A DNA stretch of 64,000 bases, taken from CAWBLP01 sp963789495 (GTDB taxonomy: Bacteria > Pseudomonadota > Alphaproteobacteria > Acetobacterales > Acetobacteraceae). The stretch lies in the NCBI GenBank assembly GCA_963789495.1, contig CAWBLP010000004.1, positions 62,001-126,000 on the forward strand, written 5' to 3'. Below are positions 17,445-27,359 of this stretch, piece by piece (within the stretch, counting starts at the first letter, position 1; every line of letters begins with the position of its first letter). The position numbers were made by a program, and so were the translations under genes. Below the pieces are notes generated by a model. The model saw nothing but the letters and a program-made list of their open reading frames with translations, had not been told where the DNA came from and searched no databases.

Positions 17445-18701
17445 CTAGCCACGGGCTTTCAACCACGGCGCCGGGTTGACCGGCCTTCCATCATGCCGCA
17501 GCTCCACATACAGCGCCGGGCGATGACCGGAGCCCGGTTCCCAGCCGGGCATCACGCCTACCGGCTCACCGGCCTGCACCGACTCACCGACCTTGGCATC
17601 CAACCGATCGAATCCCGCCAGCACGGCGTGATAGTCGCCGCCGCAATCAATAATCAGCAACAAGCCATAGCTGCGGAACCGGTCGGCAAACACTGCCCGA
17701 CCTGAGCACGGCGCCACCACGCGGGCCGCCGGCGCCGCTTGGTATGAGATGCCGGTGGCAGGGCCCGCTTCGGTTTCTTCGCCCCAGGCGCGCACCACCG
17801 TGCCGGAAACCGGAGCCGTTAACTGGCCGTTCGGCTTGCCGATCCCGGCCAGCGTCCCCGCCCCGCTGGGATGCGCCAATTCCGCTTCACGCCGGCGCGC
17901 CGCCTGTGCCGCTTCCGCGTGCTTGTGGCGCTCCGCCTGCACCGCAGCCTCGCGGGCGCGGGCCTCCTCGGCCTTTCGTTGCACCTCCAGTTTGGCGAGC
18001 ACGCCGCGCAGGCTTTCCGCCTTGGCCGCCTGATCGGCGGCATGCTTGGCGGCCGCAGCAGCTTCATCCTCCGCCTGCTGCCGGTTCGCTTCGGCCTTGG
18101 CAATCTGATTGTCGAGATCGGCCGCGGCGGCGGCCTGCGCCGCCTGTGCAGCGGCAAGCTTGGGCACTTCCGCTTGCACCGCCTTCGTCGCCGCATCCAG
18201 GGTCGCCTGCTCCCGTCGCAGGCCCACTGCCTCCTGCTGCAGCTGACGTGCCACGCCCTGCAGGACGAGGACGCCCCGCAGTCGGTCCTCCGGTGCGGCA
18301 GGAACCGCCAACAGGGTCTCCGCAGGGTAGAGCGATAGGCGTTCGACCAGCGGTAGCAGCGGCTCCATCGCCTTTGCGCGCAACGCGAGCTTTTCTGCCG
18401 CCTGACGACGCTTCTCGATCAACTCGTCCATCCGGTCAGCTGCCGAACTGGTGGCGGCTTCGGCCTGGCGCAGCCGCGCCATCGCCGCATCCCGCTGCGC
18501 CTTCAGTTGCTCTGCTTCGGTTGCAGCGGCGGCAGCCCGCGCAGCCGCTTCGTGCTGCGCCTTCAGGTCGGCCGCGCGTGCACGCTCCGCCGCCTCCATC
18601 TGCTGGCGGGTGGCCGCCTCATCGGTGGGCGTGGCGCCCTGAGCACCCGCCACCGTGAGCAGCATCAGGCCGAGCAGACTACTCCGCGGCGCGCGCCGCA
18701 T
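17445..18701 (-). CDS. EnvC-like murein hydrolase activator (M23 peptidase fold)
   Basis: The 418-residue protein has a signal peptide (SSLLGLMLLTVAGAQG), then about 260 residues of Ala/Glu/Lys/Arg-rich coiled coil. The C-terminal LytM/M23 domain contains APVSGTVVRAWGEE, VVAPCSGRAVFADRFRSYGLLLIIDCGGDYHAVLAGFD, and VGESVQAGEPVG, with each stretch in this order. Some M23 zinc ligands look replaced, as in EnvC, which activates amidases rather than cutting itself. Its start overlaps the end of gpmI by 23 bases. Confidence 0.9.
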   Translation of the reverse strand: MRRAPRSSLLGLMLLTVAGAQGATPTDEAATRQQMEAAERARAADLKAQHEAAARAAAAATEAEQLKAQRDAAMARLRQAEAATSSAADRMDELIEKRRQAAEKLALRAKAMEPLLPLVERLSLYPAETLLAVPAAPEDRLRGVLVLQGVARQLQQEAVGLRREQATLDAATKAVQAEVPKLAAAQAAQAAAAADLDNQIAKAEANRQQAEDEAAAAAKHAADQAAKAESLRGVLAKLEVQRKAEEARAREAAVQAERHKHAEAAQAARRREAELAHPSGAGTLAGIGKPNGQLTAPVSGTVVRAWGEETEAGPATGISYQAAPAARVVAPCSGRAVFADRFRSYGLLLIIDCGGDYHAVLAGFDRLDAKVGESVQAGEPVGVMPGWEPGSGHRPALYVELRHDGRPVNPAPWLKARG

Positions 18702-20223
18702 CGCGGAGGATCAACGTGTGGCCTGTCATGTCAGCCGGCTGCTGCAACGCCATCAGATCCAGCAGCGTTGGGGCGACATCAGCCAGCCGCCCATCCTGCA
18801 GCGCCTCCGCGGCACCGCCCATCAACACCACCGGCACCGGGTTCGTGGTGTGCGCGGTATGCGGGCCGCCGGTCTGCGGGTCCTTCATCAGCTCGCAATT
18901 GCCGTGATCGGCAGTGACCAGCAGGGCACCGCCTTGCTTGCGCACCGACTCGGCGATGCGGCCGAGACCGGTATCCACCGTCTCCACCGCCTTGATCGCA
19001 GCGGTCAGGCTGCCGGTGTGCCCGACCATGTCGGGATTCGCGTAGTTCAGCACGATCAGGTCGTATTTCTTCGAATCGATCGCGGCGACCACCTTGTCGG
19101 TCAGTTCTGGTGCCGACATTTCCGGCTGTAGATCGTAGGTGGCGACCTTGGGCGAGGGCACCATGATGCGGTCCTCGCCGGGAAATGGCGTTTCCTGCCC
19201 GCCATTCAGAAAATACGTGACATGCGGGTATTTCTCGGTCTCGGCGGAGCGCAGCTGTGTGCGGCCGGCCTCGGCCACCACGCTTCCCAGGATGTTGCTG
19301 AGTGGTTCGGGCGGGAACAGGACACCGAGATACGGAGCCAGCTCGTCGCTGTAGCGGGTCATGCCGGCGGCAGCGGCGATCTTGATCCGGCGTTTCCGCT
19401 TGAAACCATCGAACTCCGGTTCCAGCAGGGCGGCGAGGATTTCCCGCACCCGATCGGCGCGAAAGTTGAAACACAGGATGCCGTCGCCGTCCTGCATGCC
19501 CTTGTAGTCACCGATCACGGCGGGCGGAATGAACTCGTCGAACTTCTGCTGATCGTAGCCGGCCTGCACCGCCTGGATCGGGTCGTCGAACCGCGATGCC
19601 TCCGCCTCGGCGATGGCCGCATAGGCCTTGCCAACGCGATCCCAGCGCTTGTCGCGATCCATGGCGAAGTAGCGGCCGATCACCGTGGCGATCGGCACCT
19701 CGGTGGGCATGGCGGCTCGTAGTCGCTTCAGGTCGTCAGCGGCGGATTGCGGCGGCGTGTCGCGGCCGTCGGTGAAGGCGTGCACCACCACGGGCACGCC
19801 GTTCTTGTGCAGAATGCCGGCAAGGGCGGCAGCATGGTCCTGGTGCGAATGCACGCCTCCCGGCGAGACCAGGCCCATCAGATGGCAGGTGCCACCCGAC
19901 TGCTTCAGTTTCGCGATCAGCTCCATCAGAGCTGGAGTCCTGGCAAGACTGTCATCCGCGATCGCGTCGCCGATCCGCACCAATTCCTGCGGTACCACCC
20001 GGCCGGCGCCGATATTCAGGTGGCCGACCTCGGAGTTACCCATCTGGCCATCCGGCAGACCGACATTGCGGCCGGAGGTGCGCAGAAACGCGTGCGGGCA
20101 GGTCTGCCACAACCGGTCGAAGGTCGGCGTCCTGGCCTGGCGCACGGCATTGTCCGCGGTTTCCTCCCGCCAGCCAAAGCCGTCGAGGATGACCAGCATC
20201 ACCGGCCGGATGGATTGTGGCAT
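18679..20223 (-). CDS. gpmI: 2,3-bisphosphoglycerate-independent phosphoglycerate mutase
   Basis: The 514-residue protein has the alkaline-phosphatase-fold features of iPGM: MLVILDGFGWRE (metal Asp14), the phospho-Ser64 in GQMGNSEVGHLNIGAGR, HAFTDGRDTPP, FNFRADRVREI, NYANPDMVGHTG and LLVTADHGNCE. It interconverts 3- and 2-phosphoglycerate using Mn2+. ATG 20223 follows AAGGAG with a seven-base gap. It is first in an operon with the EnvC-like, ctpA, deacetylase and rppH genes. Confidence 0.97.
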   Translation of the reverse strand: MPQSIRPVMLVILDGFGWREETADNAVRQARTPTFDRLWQTCPHAFLRTSGRNVGLPDGQMGNSEVGHLNIGAGRVVPQELVRIGDAIADDSLARTPALMELIAKLKQSGGTCHLMGLVSPGGVHSHQDHAAALAGILHKNGVPVVVHAFTDGRDTPPQSAADDLKRLRAAMPTEVPIATVIGRYFAMDRDKRWDRVGKAYAAIAEAEASRFDDPIQAVQAGYDQQKFDEFIPPAVIGDYKGMQDGDGILCFNFRADRVREILAALLEPEFDGFKRKRRIKIAAAAGMTRYSDELAPYLGVLFPPEPLSNILGSVVAEAGRTQLRSAETEKYPHVTYFLNGGQETPFPGEDRIMVPSPKVATYDLQPEMSAPELTDKVVAAIDSKKYDLIVLNYANPDMVGHTGSLTAAIKAVETVDTGLGRIAESVRKQGGALLVTADHGNCELMKDPQTGGPHTAHTTNPVPVVLMGGAAEALQDGRLADVAPTLLDLMALQQPADMTGHTLILRDAARAAE

Positions 20224-20319
20224 GGCTCCGCTCCTTCGGTTCAGCATCTCGGACCTGGGTAGCGCCTGAGGCGGGGTGGAAACAAGGCACCGGGCGCGGC
20301 GAAGCGGGCCGCCGCCGGT

Positions 20320-22023
20320 TCATTCTCCGGTAAGGATAGCCTCGCTGATGCGCTCCGCGACCATGATCGTGGGGAGATTGGTGTTGGCGCGGGGAATCAC
20401 CGGAAAAACCGACGCATCGACCACCCGCAGACCCTCGACACCACGGACCCGGCCCGTTGGCGTGGTCACCGCCAGCCGATCGTCATCCGCCCCCATGCGG
20501 CAGGAGCAGGAGGCGTGCCAGACACCGACCGCGGCCTTGCGGATGAAACCCTCCAACGCCTCCTGATCCTGCACCAGCTCCGCCAGCGATCCACCCTCGC
20601 AGATCAGCCGGCGGATCAGGGTTCGCCGCAAGGCGGCCGGGCCATCGAGCAGCCGGGCGAGCAGGGCGGTGAGCAGTCGGTTCCTCAGATTGAGTTCGGC
20701 AACCTGACGCACCTTGTCGCTGTAACTGGCGGGAAACGCATCCGAGGTCACTGCCTGCATCACCGACGTGTCGAACAATGGGGCGAAGCGGCGGATCGCA
20801 TCCGCCAGCCGCGCCAGGTCGCGGGAGTCCGACAGCAGGTTAAAGTCGACCGCCGGGTGGACCCGCCAGTCACGCGACTGGAGCCGAACCTGTCCCGTCG
20901 CGGAGTAGGTCTTGTTGACCCACATGTTCAGCGTCGCGATCTGGTCGCCGACCGCATGCCAGGCCGACTTGGTCGAGACCGTCGCCGCCATGTCGCCGGC
21001 AGGCGCCCCATCCAGCCCGGACGAGAACCGCAATGCCAGCAGCAGATGTCGCCTGGTGCGGCCGTTGATCCGGGCATGCGGTTTGATGAAGGCCGCGATC
21101 GCCACCGAGGGGTGGTCCATCAGATGGGCGCCGACCCCGGGGCGATCCGCCAGCACGGGAATCCCGAGGTCGCGCAAATGGCTGACCGGCCCGATTCCGG
21201 CCCGCAGCAGGTGCGCTGGTGAATGGATCGCGCCGCAGCTCAGGATCACCTCGCCGGCCGCGAAGCGTTGCGTTCCCTCCGGCCCCGCCGCCGTCACGCC
21301 AACGCAACGATGTCCGTCGAACAGCAGTTCGGAGACCTGCGTGCCGGTCAGGATCGTCAGGTTCGCGCGGCGGCGGGTCTCGGGATCGAGATAGGCGATC
21401 GCCGTCGAGACGCGGCGGTCGTCGAGGTTCGAGATCGCGATGGGGAAATGCCCGTCCTCGAACGGACCGTTCTGATCCGGCAGGTATTTCAGTCCCGCCG
21501 CGGCGAGCGCCTGGCCCATCGCCTTGGCATGCTCCGCCCAGCGGTCGGGAAAGATCCGGCTGATCGGCAACGGGCCATCCTTGCCGTGCAACGGACCACC
21601 GAAATCCACATCCCGCTCGAGCTTGCGGAAATATGGCAGGACCGACTGCCAGTTCCAGCCCGCAGCACCGCGCGCCTCCCACTCATCGTAATCCTCCGGC
21701 GCTCCGCGATTGGCCAGCTGGCCATTGATCGAAGAACCGCCACCGAGAACGCGGGCCTGCTCGTACCGACGCAAGCGGGGCCGGTCGTCGGGTCGGTTAT
21801 GCGGCACCACCTCGGTGGTGACCTGCAACTCGCTCCAGATGAAGCGCGGATTGAGGAACGCCAGCGCCGGGAAGCTGTCGAGGATCGGCTCCGGCACCGA
21901 GCCGACTGGGGTGTCCTCACCCGCCTCGATCAGCAGCACCCGGTTCGCACTCCGTGCCGACAGACGATTGGCGAGTATGGTTCCTGCGGAACCGCCGCCG
22001 ACGATGATGGTGTCGTAGGTCAT
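20320..22023 (-). CDS. GMC family FAD-dependent oxidoreductase (choline dehydrogenase-like)
   Basis: The 567-residue protein has the N-terminal FAD fold (IIVGGGSAG, residues 6-14, with Glu in LLIEAGED), GMC signature 1 (RVLGGGSSINGQLANRG), signature 2 (GEVILSCGAIHSPAHLLRAGIG), and the C-terminal catalytic WHASCSCRMG followed by NTNLPTIMVAERI. GMC enzymes oxidise alcohols, sugars or choline. The adjacent sugar-type ABC transporter on the same strand suggests a polyol or sugar alcohol substrate, but this is inference. Confidence 0.92.
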   Translation of the reverse strand: MTYDTIIVGGGSAGTILANRLSARSANRVLLIEAGEDTPVGSVPEPILDSFPALAFLNPRFIWSELQVTTEVVPHNRPDDRPRLRRYEQARVLGGGSSINGQLANRGAPEDYDEWEARGAAGWNWQSVLPYFRKLERDVDFGGPLHGKDGPLPISRIFPDRWAEHAKAMGQALAAAGLKYLPDQNGPFEDGHFPIAISNLDDRRVSTAIAYLDPETRRRANLTILTGTQVSELLFDGHRCVGVTAAGPEGTQRFAAGEVILSCGAIHSPAHLLRAGIGPVSHLRDLGIPVLADRPGVGAHLMDHPSVAIAAFIKPHARINGRTRRHLLLALRFSSGLDGAPAGDMAATVSTKSAWHAVGDQIATLNMWVNKTYSATGQVRLQSRDWRVHPAVDFNLLSDSRDLARLADAIRRFAPLFDTSVMQAVTSDAFPASYSDKVRQVAELNLRNRLLTALLARLLDGPAALRRTLIRRLICEGGSLAELVQDQEALEGFIRKAAVGVWHASCSCRMGADDDRLAVTTPTGRVRGVEGLRVVDASVFPVIPRANTNLPTIMVAERISEAILTGE

Positions 22024-22084
22024 GCGAAATATCGTCCCGCGGAATGATATTGGTTTCCGTTGTAACCAGACCGGCGAAGCCGCG

Positions 22085-22909
22085 TCACCCTTTCACCGCT
22101 CCGCCGGTCAGCCCGCCCACCAGGCGACGCTGTGCGAACAGGAACAGCACGGTTGCCGGTAATGCCACCAGTGTGCCGCCCGCCATCAGCAATCCCCACT
22201 GGATCTGGTTCTCGCCAATGAACAACTGCAGCGCCACAGTGACCGTGCGGACGTTGCGTCCTGCCAGCATCAGTGCGAACAGATATTCATTCCAGGAGGC
22301 GATGAACAGATAGATGCCCACCGCAACCACGCCCGGCATGGCCAGCGGCAGCACGACCAGCCACAGCGCCTGCAGCCGCGTGGCACCGTCGATCATCGCA
22401 GCCTGATCCAGTTCCGCCGGAATGCCATCCACGTAGCTGGTCAGCAGCCAGATCGCGAACGGCAGGGTGAACGTCGCATGCCCGGCGATCAGCGCAAAAT
22501 AAGTGTCGAGCAGGCCGAACTGACGCATCAACACGAACAGCGGCAGGATCAGCATCACAACCGGGAACATGTTGATCACCAGAAACCCGGTGCGCAGCGA
22601 CTGGCGGCCACGAAAGCGGAAACGGGAGAACGCGTAGGAGGCAGGCAGCGCCAGACCAAGACCCAATGCGACCGCGCCGCTGGCAACGATCAGGCTGTCG
22701 CGCAAATTCTGCGCAAAGCTGGTCCGATGCAGCAATTCGACGTAGTTCACCAGAGTCAGCGTCTCCGGCCACAGCGCGATCGGCGAATGCATCAGGTCGT
22801 GGTCGGGACGGATGGATGACATCATCATCCACACCCAGGGCAACAGCGCAAAAGCCAGGATCAACAACACGGGCAGCTCGGTGCCCAGCAGCCGGCGAAG
22901 ACGCTTCAT
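22085..22909 (-). CDS. Carbohydrate ABC transporter permease (MalG type)
   Basis: The 274-residue protein has six predicted membrane helices and the cytoplasmic EAA loop (LDQAAMIDGATRLQALW followed by VVLPLAMPGVV). The C-terminus is LVGGLTGGAVKG, which is typical of CUT1 family MalG/UgpE permeases. It works with the MalF-type permease encoded just upstream, whose stop overlaps this start as ATGA. No ATP-binding subunit gene is in the cluster. Confidence 0.93.
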   Translation of the reverse strand: MKRLRRLLGTELPVLLILAFALLPWVWMMMSSIRPDHDLMHSPIALWPETLTLVNYVELLHRTSFAQNLRDSLIVASGAVALGLGLALPASYAFSRFRFRGRQSLRTGFLVINMFPVVMLILPLFVLMRQFGLLDTYFALIAGHATFTLPFAIWLLTSYVDGIPAELDQAAMIDGATRLQALWLVVLPLAMPGVVAVGIYLFIASWNEYLFALMLAGRNVRTVTVALQLFIGENQIQWGLLMAGGTLVALPATVLFLFAQRRLVGGLTGGAVKG

Positions 22910-23829
22910 CGTTCCCGGCTCCGCCAGATATAGGCAATTACGACGACCAGCAGCAGCACCGTCAGGATCACCGCCAATGCGGAGCCGCTGCCGTAATTAC
23001 CGCCCGACCAGGCGGTGAGGAATGCGTGCAGCGGAAGTGTCTGCGTCGCCGTGCCGGGACCGCCGCCGGTCATCACAAGGATCAGATCGAGCGAGTTCGC
23101 GACCCAGATCATGCGCAGCAGCAAGGCGGTGGCCATCACGCCGGCCAGCCCGGGCAGGGTGATATGGCGGAACCGTCCCGCGGGACCCGCGCCGTCGATC
23201 GATGCCGCCTCATAAAGCTCCGCCGGGATAGCCTGCAGGCCGGCGAGCAAGGTTACGGCGAAGAACGGAAACCCCTGCCACATGATCGCCAGGACCACGG
23301 CGGCCATTGCCGTCTCCGGCTGTGCAAGCCACGGCACGGAGTGCGACAGCAATCCCAACTGCACACCGATATTGTTGAGAACACCGAGATTGAAGTCGAG
23401 CATCCAGGTCCAGATCAATCCGATGATCACGCTCGGCAGCGCCCAGGGTACGACGATCAGCGCCCGCGCAATGCCACGCCAGGCGAAGCTGCGATTGAGC
23501 AGCAACGCCGCGGTGAAGCCGAGGACGAATTGCAGCGACACCGCTGCCACCACCCAGACCAGTGAGTGCCACAGGCTTTCCCAGAAGACCGGATCGGCCA
23601 GCGCGCTGGCATAGTTTGCCAGCCCGACAAACGGCCGGCTGCGCGGGCGATACAGGATCACGTTGTGCAGCGACAGCCACAGCGTGTTGGCTACCGGCAA
23701 CAGCACGAGCAGCGCGGCCGCAGCCAGCGCCGGTGTGAGCATGAACCATGGTGTGGCGACGCGAGCCAGGCGATGGCCGGTTGCGCGGTGATGGTCGGAA
23801 AGCGCTGACCATCCGCCTCGGCCTTTCAT
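22906..23829 (-). CDS. Sugar ABC transporter permease (MalF type)
   Basis: The 307-residue protein has six membrane helices and a characteristic EAA loop (LYEAASIDGAGPAGRFRHITLPGL). It opens with a short basic cytoplasmic tail before PWFMLTPALAAAALLVLLP. ATG 23829 follows GGGAG; much longer upstream in-frame starts would lie within the binding-protein gene and are rejected. It is the second gene of the binding protein-MalF-MalG operon. Confidence 0.92.
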   Translation of the reverse strand: MKGRGGWSALSDHHRATGHRLARVATPWFMLTPALAAAALLVLLPVANTLWLSLHNVILYRPRSRPFVGLANYASALADPVFWESLWHSLVWVVAAVSLQFVLGFTAALLLNRSFAWRGIARALIVVPWALPSVIIGLIWTWMLDFNLGVLNNIGVQLGLLSHSVPWLAQPETAMAAVVLAIMWQGFPFFAVTLLAGLQAIPAELYEAASIDGAGPAGRFRHITLPGLAGVMATALLLRMIWVANSLDLILVMTGGGPGTATQTLPLHAFLTAWSGGNYGSGSALAVILTVLLLVVVIAYIWRSRER

Positions 23830-23876
23830 CGCTCCCGTGCCGCCGGCGGGCATACGCCCGCCACGACGGACGGAGC

Positions 23877-25094
23877 TCACCCGAAGAACAGCTTTTCGAA
23901 GGTCTGCATCATCTGATCGGGCGAAATCTCGCCAAGCAGCGCCTTCTGCGTGTTCTGTGGCCAAACGACGCGGGTGAAATCGGCGGTCTGTGGCAGATTG
24001 GGCAGCACCCCTGCGATCGGCAAGGAATTCACCGTCGCATCGACAAAGCGCTTCGGATGCAGTGTCCAGTTCTTCGCACCGGACGTGGTGACGGTCATCT
24101 GTCCGGCCGCCTTGTTGTACAGCACGTTGCCCTTCGCGGTGGAGAGCCAGGATATCCACGTCCAGGCTGCTTCCGGATTTTTGCTGGCGCTGAACACCGC
24201 CGTGGACCCGTCGCCATAGGTCGCCCAGCCGGTACCGTTGGGCCCGCGTGGCACCACCACGGCGGTGATGTTGTCACCGAAGGCCTCCGCCATGATGTTG
24301 GCGGTGCTGATATGATGCACCGTCATCGCGGTACGGCTCGCCTTCATGTTGTTGACGATCTGCAAGAAGCTGTCGGTCGGCGCTGATGGTGGGCAGACCT
24401 GGTATTTGCGGTGCAGGTCGATGAAGAATCGGTTCTGCTCCAGCGCCTGCGGCGAAATGAACCCGCCCTTCACCGGCTTCGCGCCGGTGCCAAACGCAAA
24501 CGGCATCCAGGAATCATGGCCGCCGGAGCCGCCACGCAGGCCAAACCCCCATTGCTCGCCGCCAGTCAGCGCCTTCGCGGCGGTCAGGAAGTCCTCGAAT
24601 GTAGCGGGCGGGTTCAGGTTGTGTTTCGCCAGCAGGTCGAGCCGCACGTACAGATACAGCACGACGTACTGCAGCGGCATGAAGTAGCGCTTGCCGTCCG
24701 GCGCCGTGTGCAGCCGCCATAGATCGTCGGAGATGTCGCTCCTGCCCGGCCAGGCATCGATCCATTTGTCGAGCGGCCGCAGTGCGTCCATTTCCATCAA
24801 CCGCGCCAGGTTGTTGAACTTCACCATGGCGGTGTCGGGACCGTTGCCGGCGATGATGGATGTGTAGAGCCGGTTGTCGTAGTCGCCGCCGCCACCCCAC
24901 GGGATGTTCTCGGCCTCGATCTTTATATCGGGATGATCCTTCTCGAATGCCGCGATGAATTCATCCGGCGTCGCCTTGGGATCGTCGAGATGATACCACC
25001 AGCGAACGGTGGTCTTCTTTTGCGCATGCGGTCGCGCGAGCGGTGTTGTTGCGAGCGCGGCAGCAGTGCCCGCAAGCAGGGTACGTCGCTTCAT
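23877..25094 (-). CDS. Sugar ABC transporter substrate-binding protein
   Basis: The 405-residue periplasmic protein starts with KRRTLLAGTAAALATTPLARPHA, a signal peptide with a possible twin-arginine motif. A CUT1 extracellular binding domain follows (VRWWYHLDDP, EFIAAFEKDHPDIKIE, GNGPDTAMVKFNNLARL, and late NPEAAWTWISWLS). It should deliver a sugar or related solute to the downstream permeases. Ligand is not predictable from sequence. The operon lacks an ATPase, which may be shared from another locus. Confidence 0.91.
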   Translation of the reverse strand: MKRRTLLAGTAAALATTPLARPHAQKKTTVRWWYHLDDPKATPDEFIAAFEKDHPDIKIEAENIPWGGGGDYDNRLYTSIIAGNGPDTAMVKFNNLARLMEMDALRPLDKWIDAWPGRSDISDDLWRLHTAPDGKRYFMPLQYVVLYLYVRLDLLAKHNLNPPATFEDFLTAAKALTGGEQWGFGLRGGSGGHDSWMPFAFGTGAKPVKGGFISPQALEQNRFFIDLHRKYQVCPPSAPTDSFLQIVNNMKASRTAMTVHHISTANIMAEAFGDNITAVVVPRGPNGTGWATYGDGSTAVFSASKNPEAAWTWISWLSTAKGNVLYNKAAGQMTVTTSGAKNWTLHPKRFVDATVNSLPIAGVLPNLPQTADFTRVVWPQNTQKALLGEISPDQMMQTFEKLFFG

Positions 25095-25320
25095 AAGTTT
25101 CCTCCGGTTTTCTTTTATGGCGCAGCGTTCTTCTATGGCCTCGCAAGGTCGACACCTACCCGCCCGCCGTCAAGTTGCCGCCACCCGACGCCCCTGGGCC
25201 GCATTCTTCCGAACCCGCGCACGCCCCAGGCGATGCCGCCGCCCGGCTTGATGCTGCGGCGGCAATGAGACAGATGATGTCCTGCCGTTCGATCCACCCG
25301 CGCAGATGATGGAGGCGCCC

Positions 25321-26646
25321 ATGCCAGCCCACTACGACCTGCTGATCCGCCGCGGCACCTGCGTGCTGCCTTGGGGGCTGGAAGCCACCGATGTCGGAGT
25401 CCGCAGCGGCCGCATCGCAGCCCTCGGCGTGCCGTCCGACGCCACCGCCGAGGAGACGGTCGACGCGCATGGGTTGCACGTCCTGCCCGGACTGATCGAT
25501 CCGCACGTGCATCTGCGCGATCCCGGCGACAAGACCGTGGAAACCATCCCGACCGGCACGAAAGCGGCGGTGCTCGGCGGGCTGGCTGCCGTGTTCGATA
25601 TGCCGAACACCGCGCCGTCGATCACCGATGCGGACCGGCTGGCTTGGAAGCAGGAGTACGTGGAGCGTGAGGCCTGGTGCGACATGGGTCTCTATGTCGG
25701 CGGCACCAAGACCAACATTCCCGATCTGGCCGCGCTGGAGCTTGGCCGCGGCGTATGTGGGATCAAGATTTTCGCCGGCAGTTCGACCGGCGATCTGATG
25801 GTGGAGGATGACGAGCACCTGGAGCGGGTGATGCGGTCCGGTCGTCGCCGCATCGCCTATCACAGCGAGGACGAGTACCGCCTGCAGGCGCGCAAGCCGC
25901 TGTTCAAATCCGGCGATCCGTACACCTGCCACATGGAATGGCGCGACGAGGAATGCGCGTTCCTCGGCACCCGCCGGCTGATGGCGCTGGCCCGCGCCAC
26001 CGGACGGCCGGCGCATATCCTGCACGTATCCACCGCGCAGGAACTCGACTACCTCAAGGATTTTCGCGACCTCGCCACCTGCGAGGTGCTGGTCAACCAC
26101 CTGACCCAGGTCGCGCCGGACTGCTACGAGCGGCTGAAAGGGTTCGGGGTGATGAACCCGCCGATCCGCGGGCGCGAGCATATGGAAGCCGCCTGGCGCG
26201 CGATCAACGACGGCACGGTGGACACGGTCGGTTCGGACCATGCGCCGCATGCGCGAGACAAGAAGCTGCTGCCCTGGCCGGACTGTCCGGCCGGGCTCAC
26301 CGGCGTGCAAACGATCGTGCCGGTGATGCTGGACCACGTGAATGCCGGGCGGCTAACGCTGATGCGCCTGGTCGATCTGCTCTGCGCCGGGCCGGCGCGC
26401 GTCTATGGCGTGGTCGGCAAGGGACGACTCGCGGCCGGCTATGATGCCGACTTCACGCTGGTGGACATGCAACGGCAGCGCCGCATCGAGGAGTCCTGGA
26501 TCGTGTCGCCCTGCGGCTGGACCCCGTTCGCCGGCATGGATATCACCGGCTGGCCGCTTGCCACCATCGTGCGCGGCCGTGCCGTGATGCGCGAGGACGA
26601 GGTCCTGGGCTCGCCATCGGGCAAGCTGGTGAAGTTCACAGGCTGA
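25321..26646 (+). CDS. Dihydroorotase-type cyclic amidohydrolase
   Basis: The 441-residue protein has all metal-site elements of class I dihydroorotase: His62 and His64 (DPHVHLRDPG), Lys149 to be carbamylated (GIKIFAGSSTGD), His181 (AYHSEDE), His235 (ILHVST) and Asp306 (VGSDHAPH). MNPPIRG is also typical. It likely cyclises carbamoyl-aspartate to dihydroorotate in pyrimidine synthesis, though hydantoinase or allantoinase relatives are close. GGAGG at 25311-25315 fixes ATG 25321 as the start. Confidence 0.88.
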   Translation: MPAHYDLLIRRGTCVLPWGLEATDVGVRSGRIAALGVPSDATAEETVDAHGLHVLPGLIDPHVHLRDPGDKTVETIPTGTKAAVLGGLAAVFDMPNTAPSITDADRLAWKQEYVEREAWCDMGLYVGGTKTNIPDLAALELGRGVCGIKIFAGSSTGDLMVEDDEHLERVMRSGRRRIAYHSEDEYRLQARKPLFKSGDPYTCHMEWRDEECAFLGTRRLMALARATGRPAHILHVSTAQELDYLKDFRDLATCEVLVNHLTQVAPDCYERLKGFGVMNPPIRGREHMEAAWRAINDGTVDTVGSDHAPHARDKKLLPWPDCPAGLTGVQTIVPVMLDHVNAGRLTLMRLVDLLCAGPARVYGVVGKGRLAAGYDADFTLVDMQRQRRIEESWIVSPCGWTPFAGMDITGWPLATIVRGRAVMREDEVLGSPSGKLVKFTG

Positions 26647-26710
26647 CGTCCGGCCACGCGGTTGCGGCGACCGGGCCTCATCGCCTGCGCCACTGGAGGC
26701 GACGGCTGCA

Positions 26711-27202
26711 ATGAAGACGCTGCTGATCGTGTTTCATTCGCGGACTGGCGGCACGCGGCAAATGGCCGCAGCGGCTTCCAGCGCGGCGCAGCGTGAGGCG
26801 GCGGTGCGGGTTCGACTGCTGCAAGCCGAGGCCGCCACCGGTGCGGACGTGCTGGAGGCAGACGGCTACATCTTCGCCACCCCGGAAAACCTGGCCGCCA
26901 TGGCTGGGGTGATGAAGGCGTTCTTCGACCGAACCTATTACGACGCCCTGGATCAGATCAATGGTCGGCCCTATTCGACGCTGATCTGCGCCGGCAGCGA
27001 CGGCGAGAACGCCGCGCGGCAGGTTGCTCGGATTGCCACCGGCTGGCGGCTGCGCAGCATCGCCGAACCGCTGATCGTTTGCACCCGCGCGCAGACGCCG
27101 GAGGCTATCCTCGCCAGCAAGACCATCGGCATCGCGGATCTGGCGCGATGCGAAGAACGGGGCGCAGCGATCGCGGCGGGCCTGGAAGCGGGCATTTTCT
27201 GA
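26711..27202 (+). CDS. Flavodoxin-like / NADPH-dependent FMN reductase-fold protein
   Basis: The 163-residue protein opens KTLLIVFHSRTGGTRQMA, the flavodoxin phosphate-binding loop (SRTGGT). It continues with YIFATPENLAAMAGVMKAFFDRTYYD, like the flavin-contacting loop of NAD(P)H:quinone oxidoreductases, and STLICAGSDGENAARQ. It probably binds FMN and moves electrons. Partner is unknown. It follows the dihydroorotase gene by 64 bases on the same strand. Confidence 0.82.
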   Translation: MKTLLIVFHSRTGGTRQMAAAASSAAQREAAVRVRLLQAEAATGADVLEADGYIFATPENLAAMAGVMKAFFDRTYYDALDQINGRPYSTLICAGSDGENAARQVARIATGWRLRSIAEPLIVCTRAQTPEAILASKTIGIADLARCEERGAAIAAGLEAGIF

Positions 27203-27359
27203 CCTCCCGCCGGACGACCTGCGAACAAAGCGACGCCGGTCGTGCAGCGATCTGGCCGTGCCGAGGATAGCGGCGCCCATCGACGGATCGCCGACACAGC
27301 GGGCCGAGCTTCACCAGGAAATCCAAGGCCATCGGCAAAGCGGTTGCGGTCGCCCCGGG

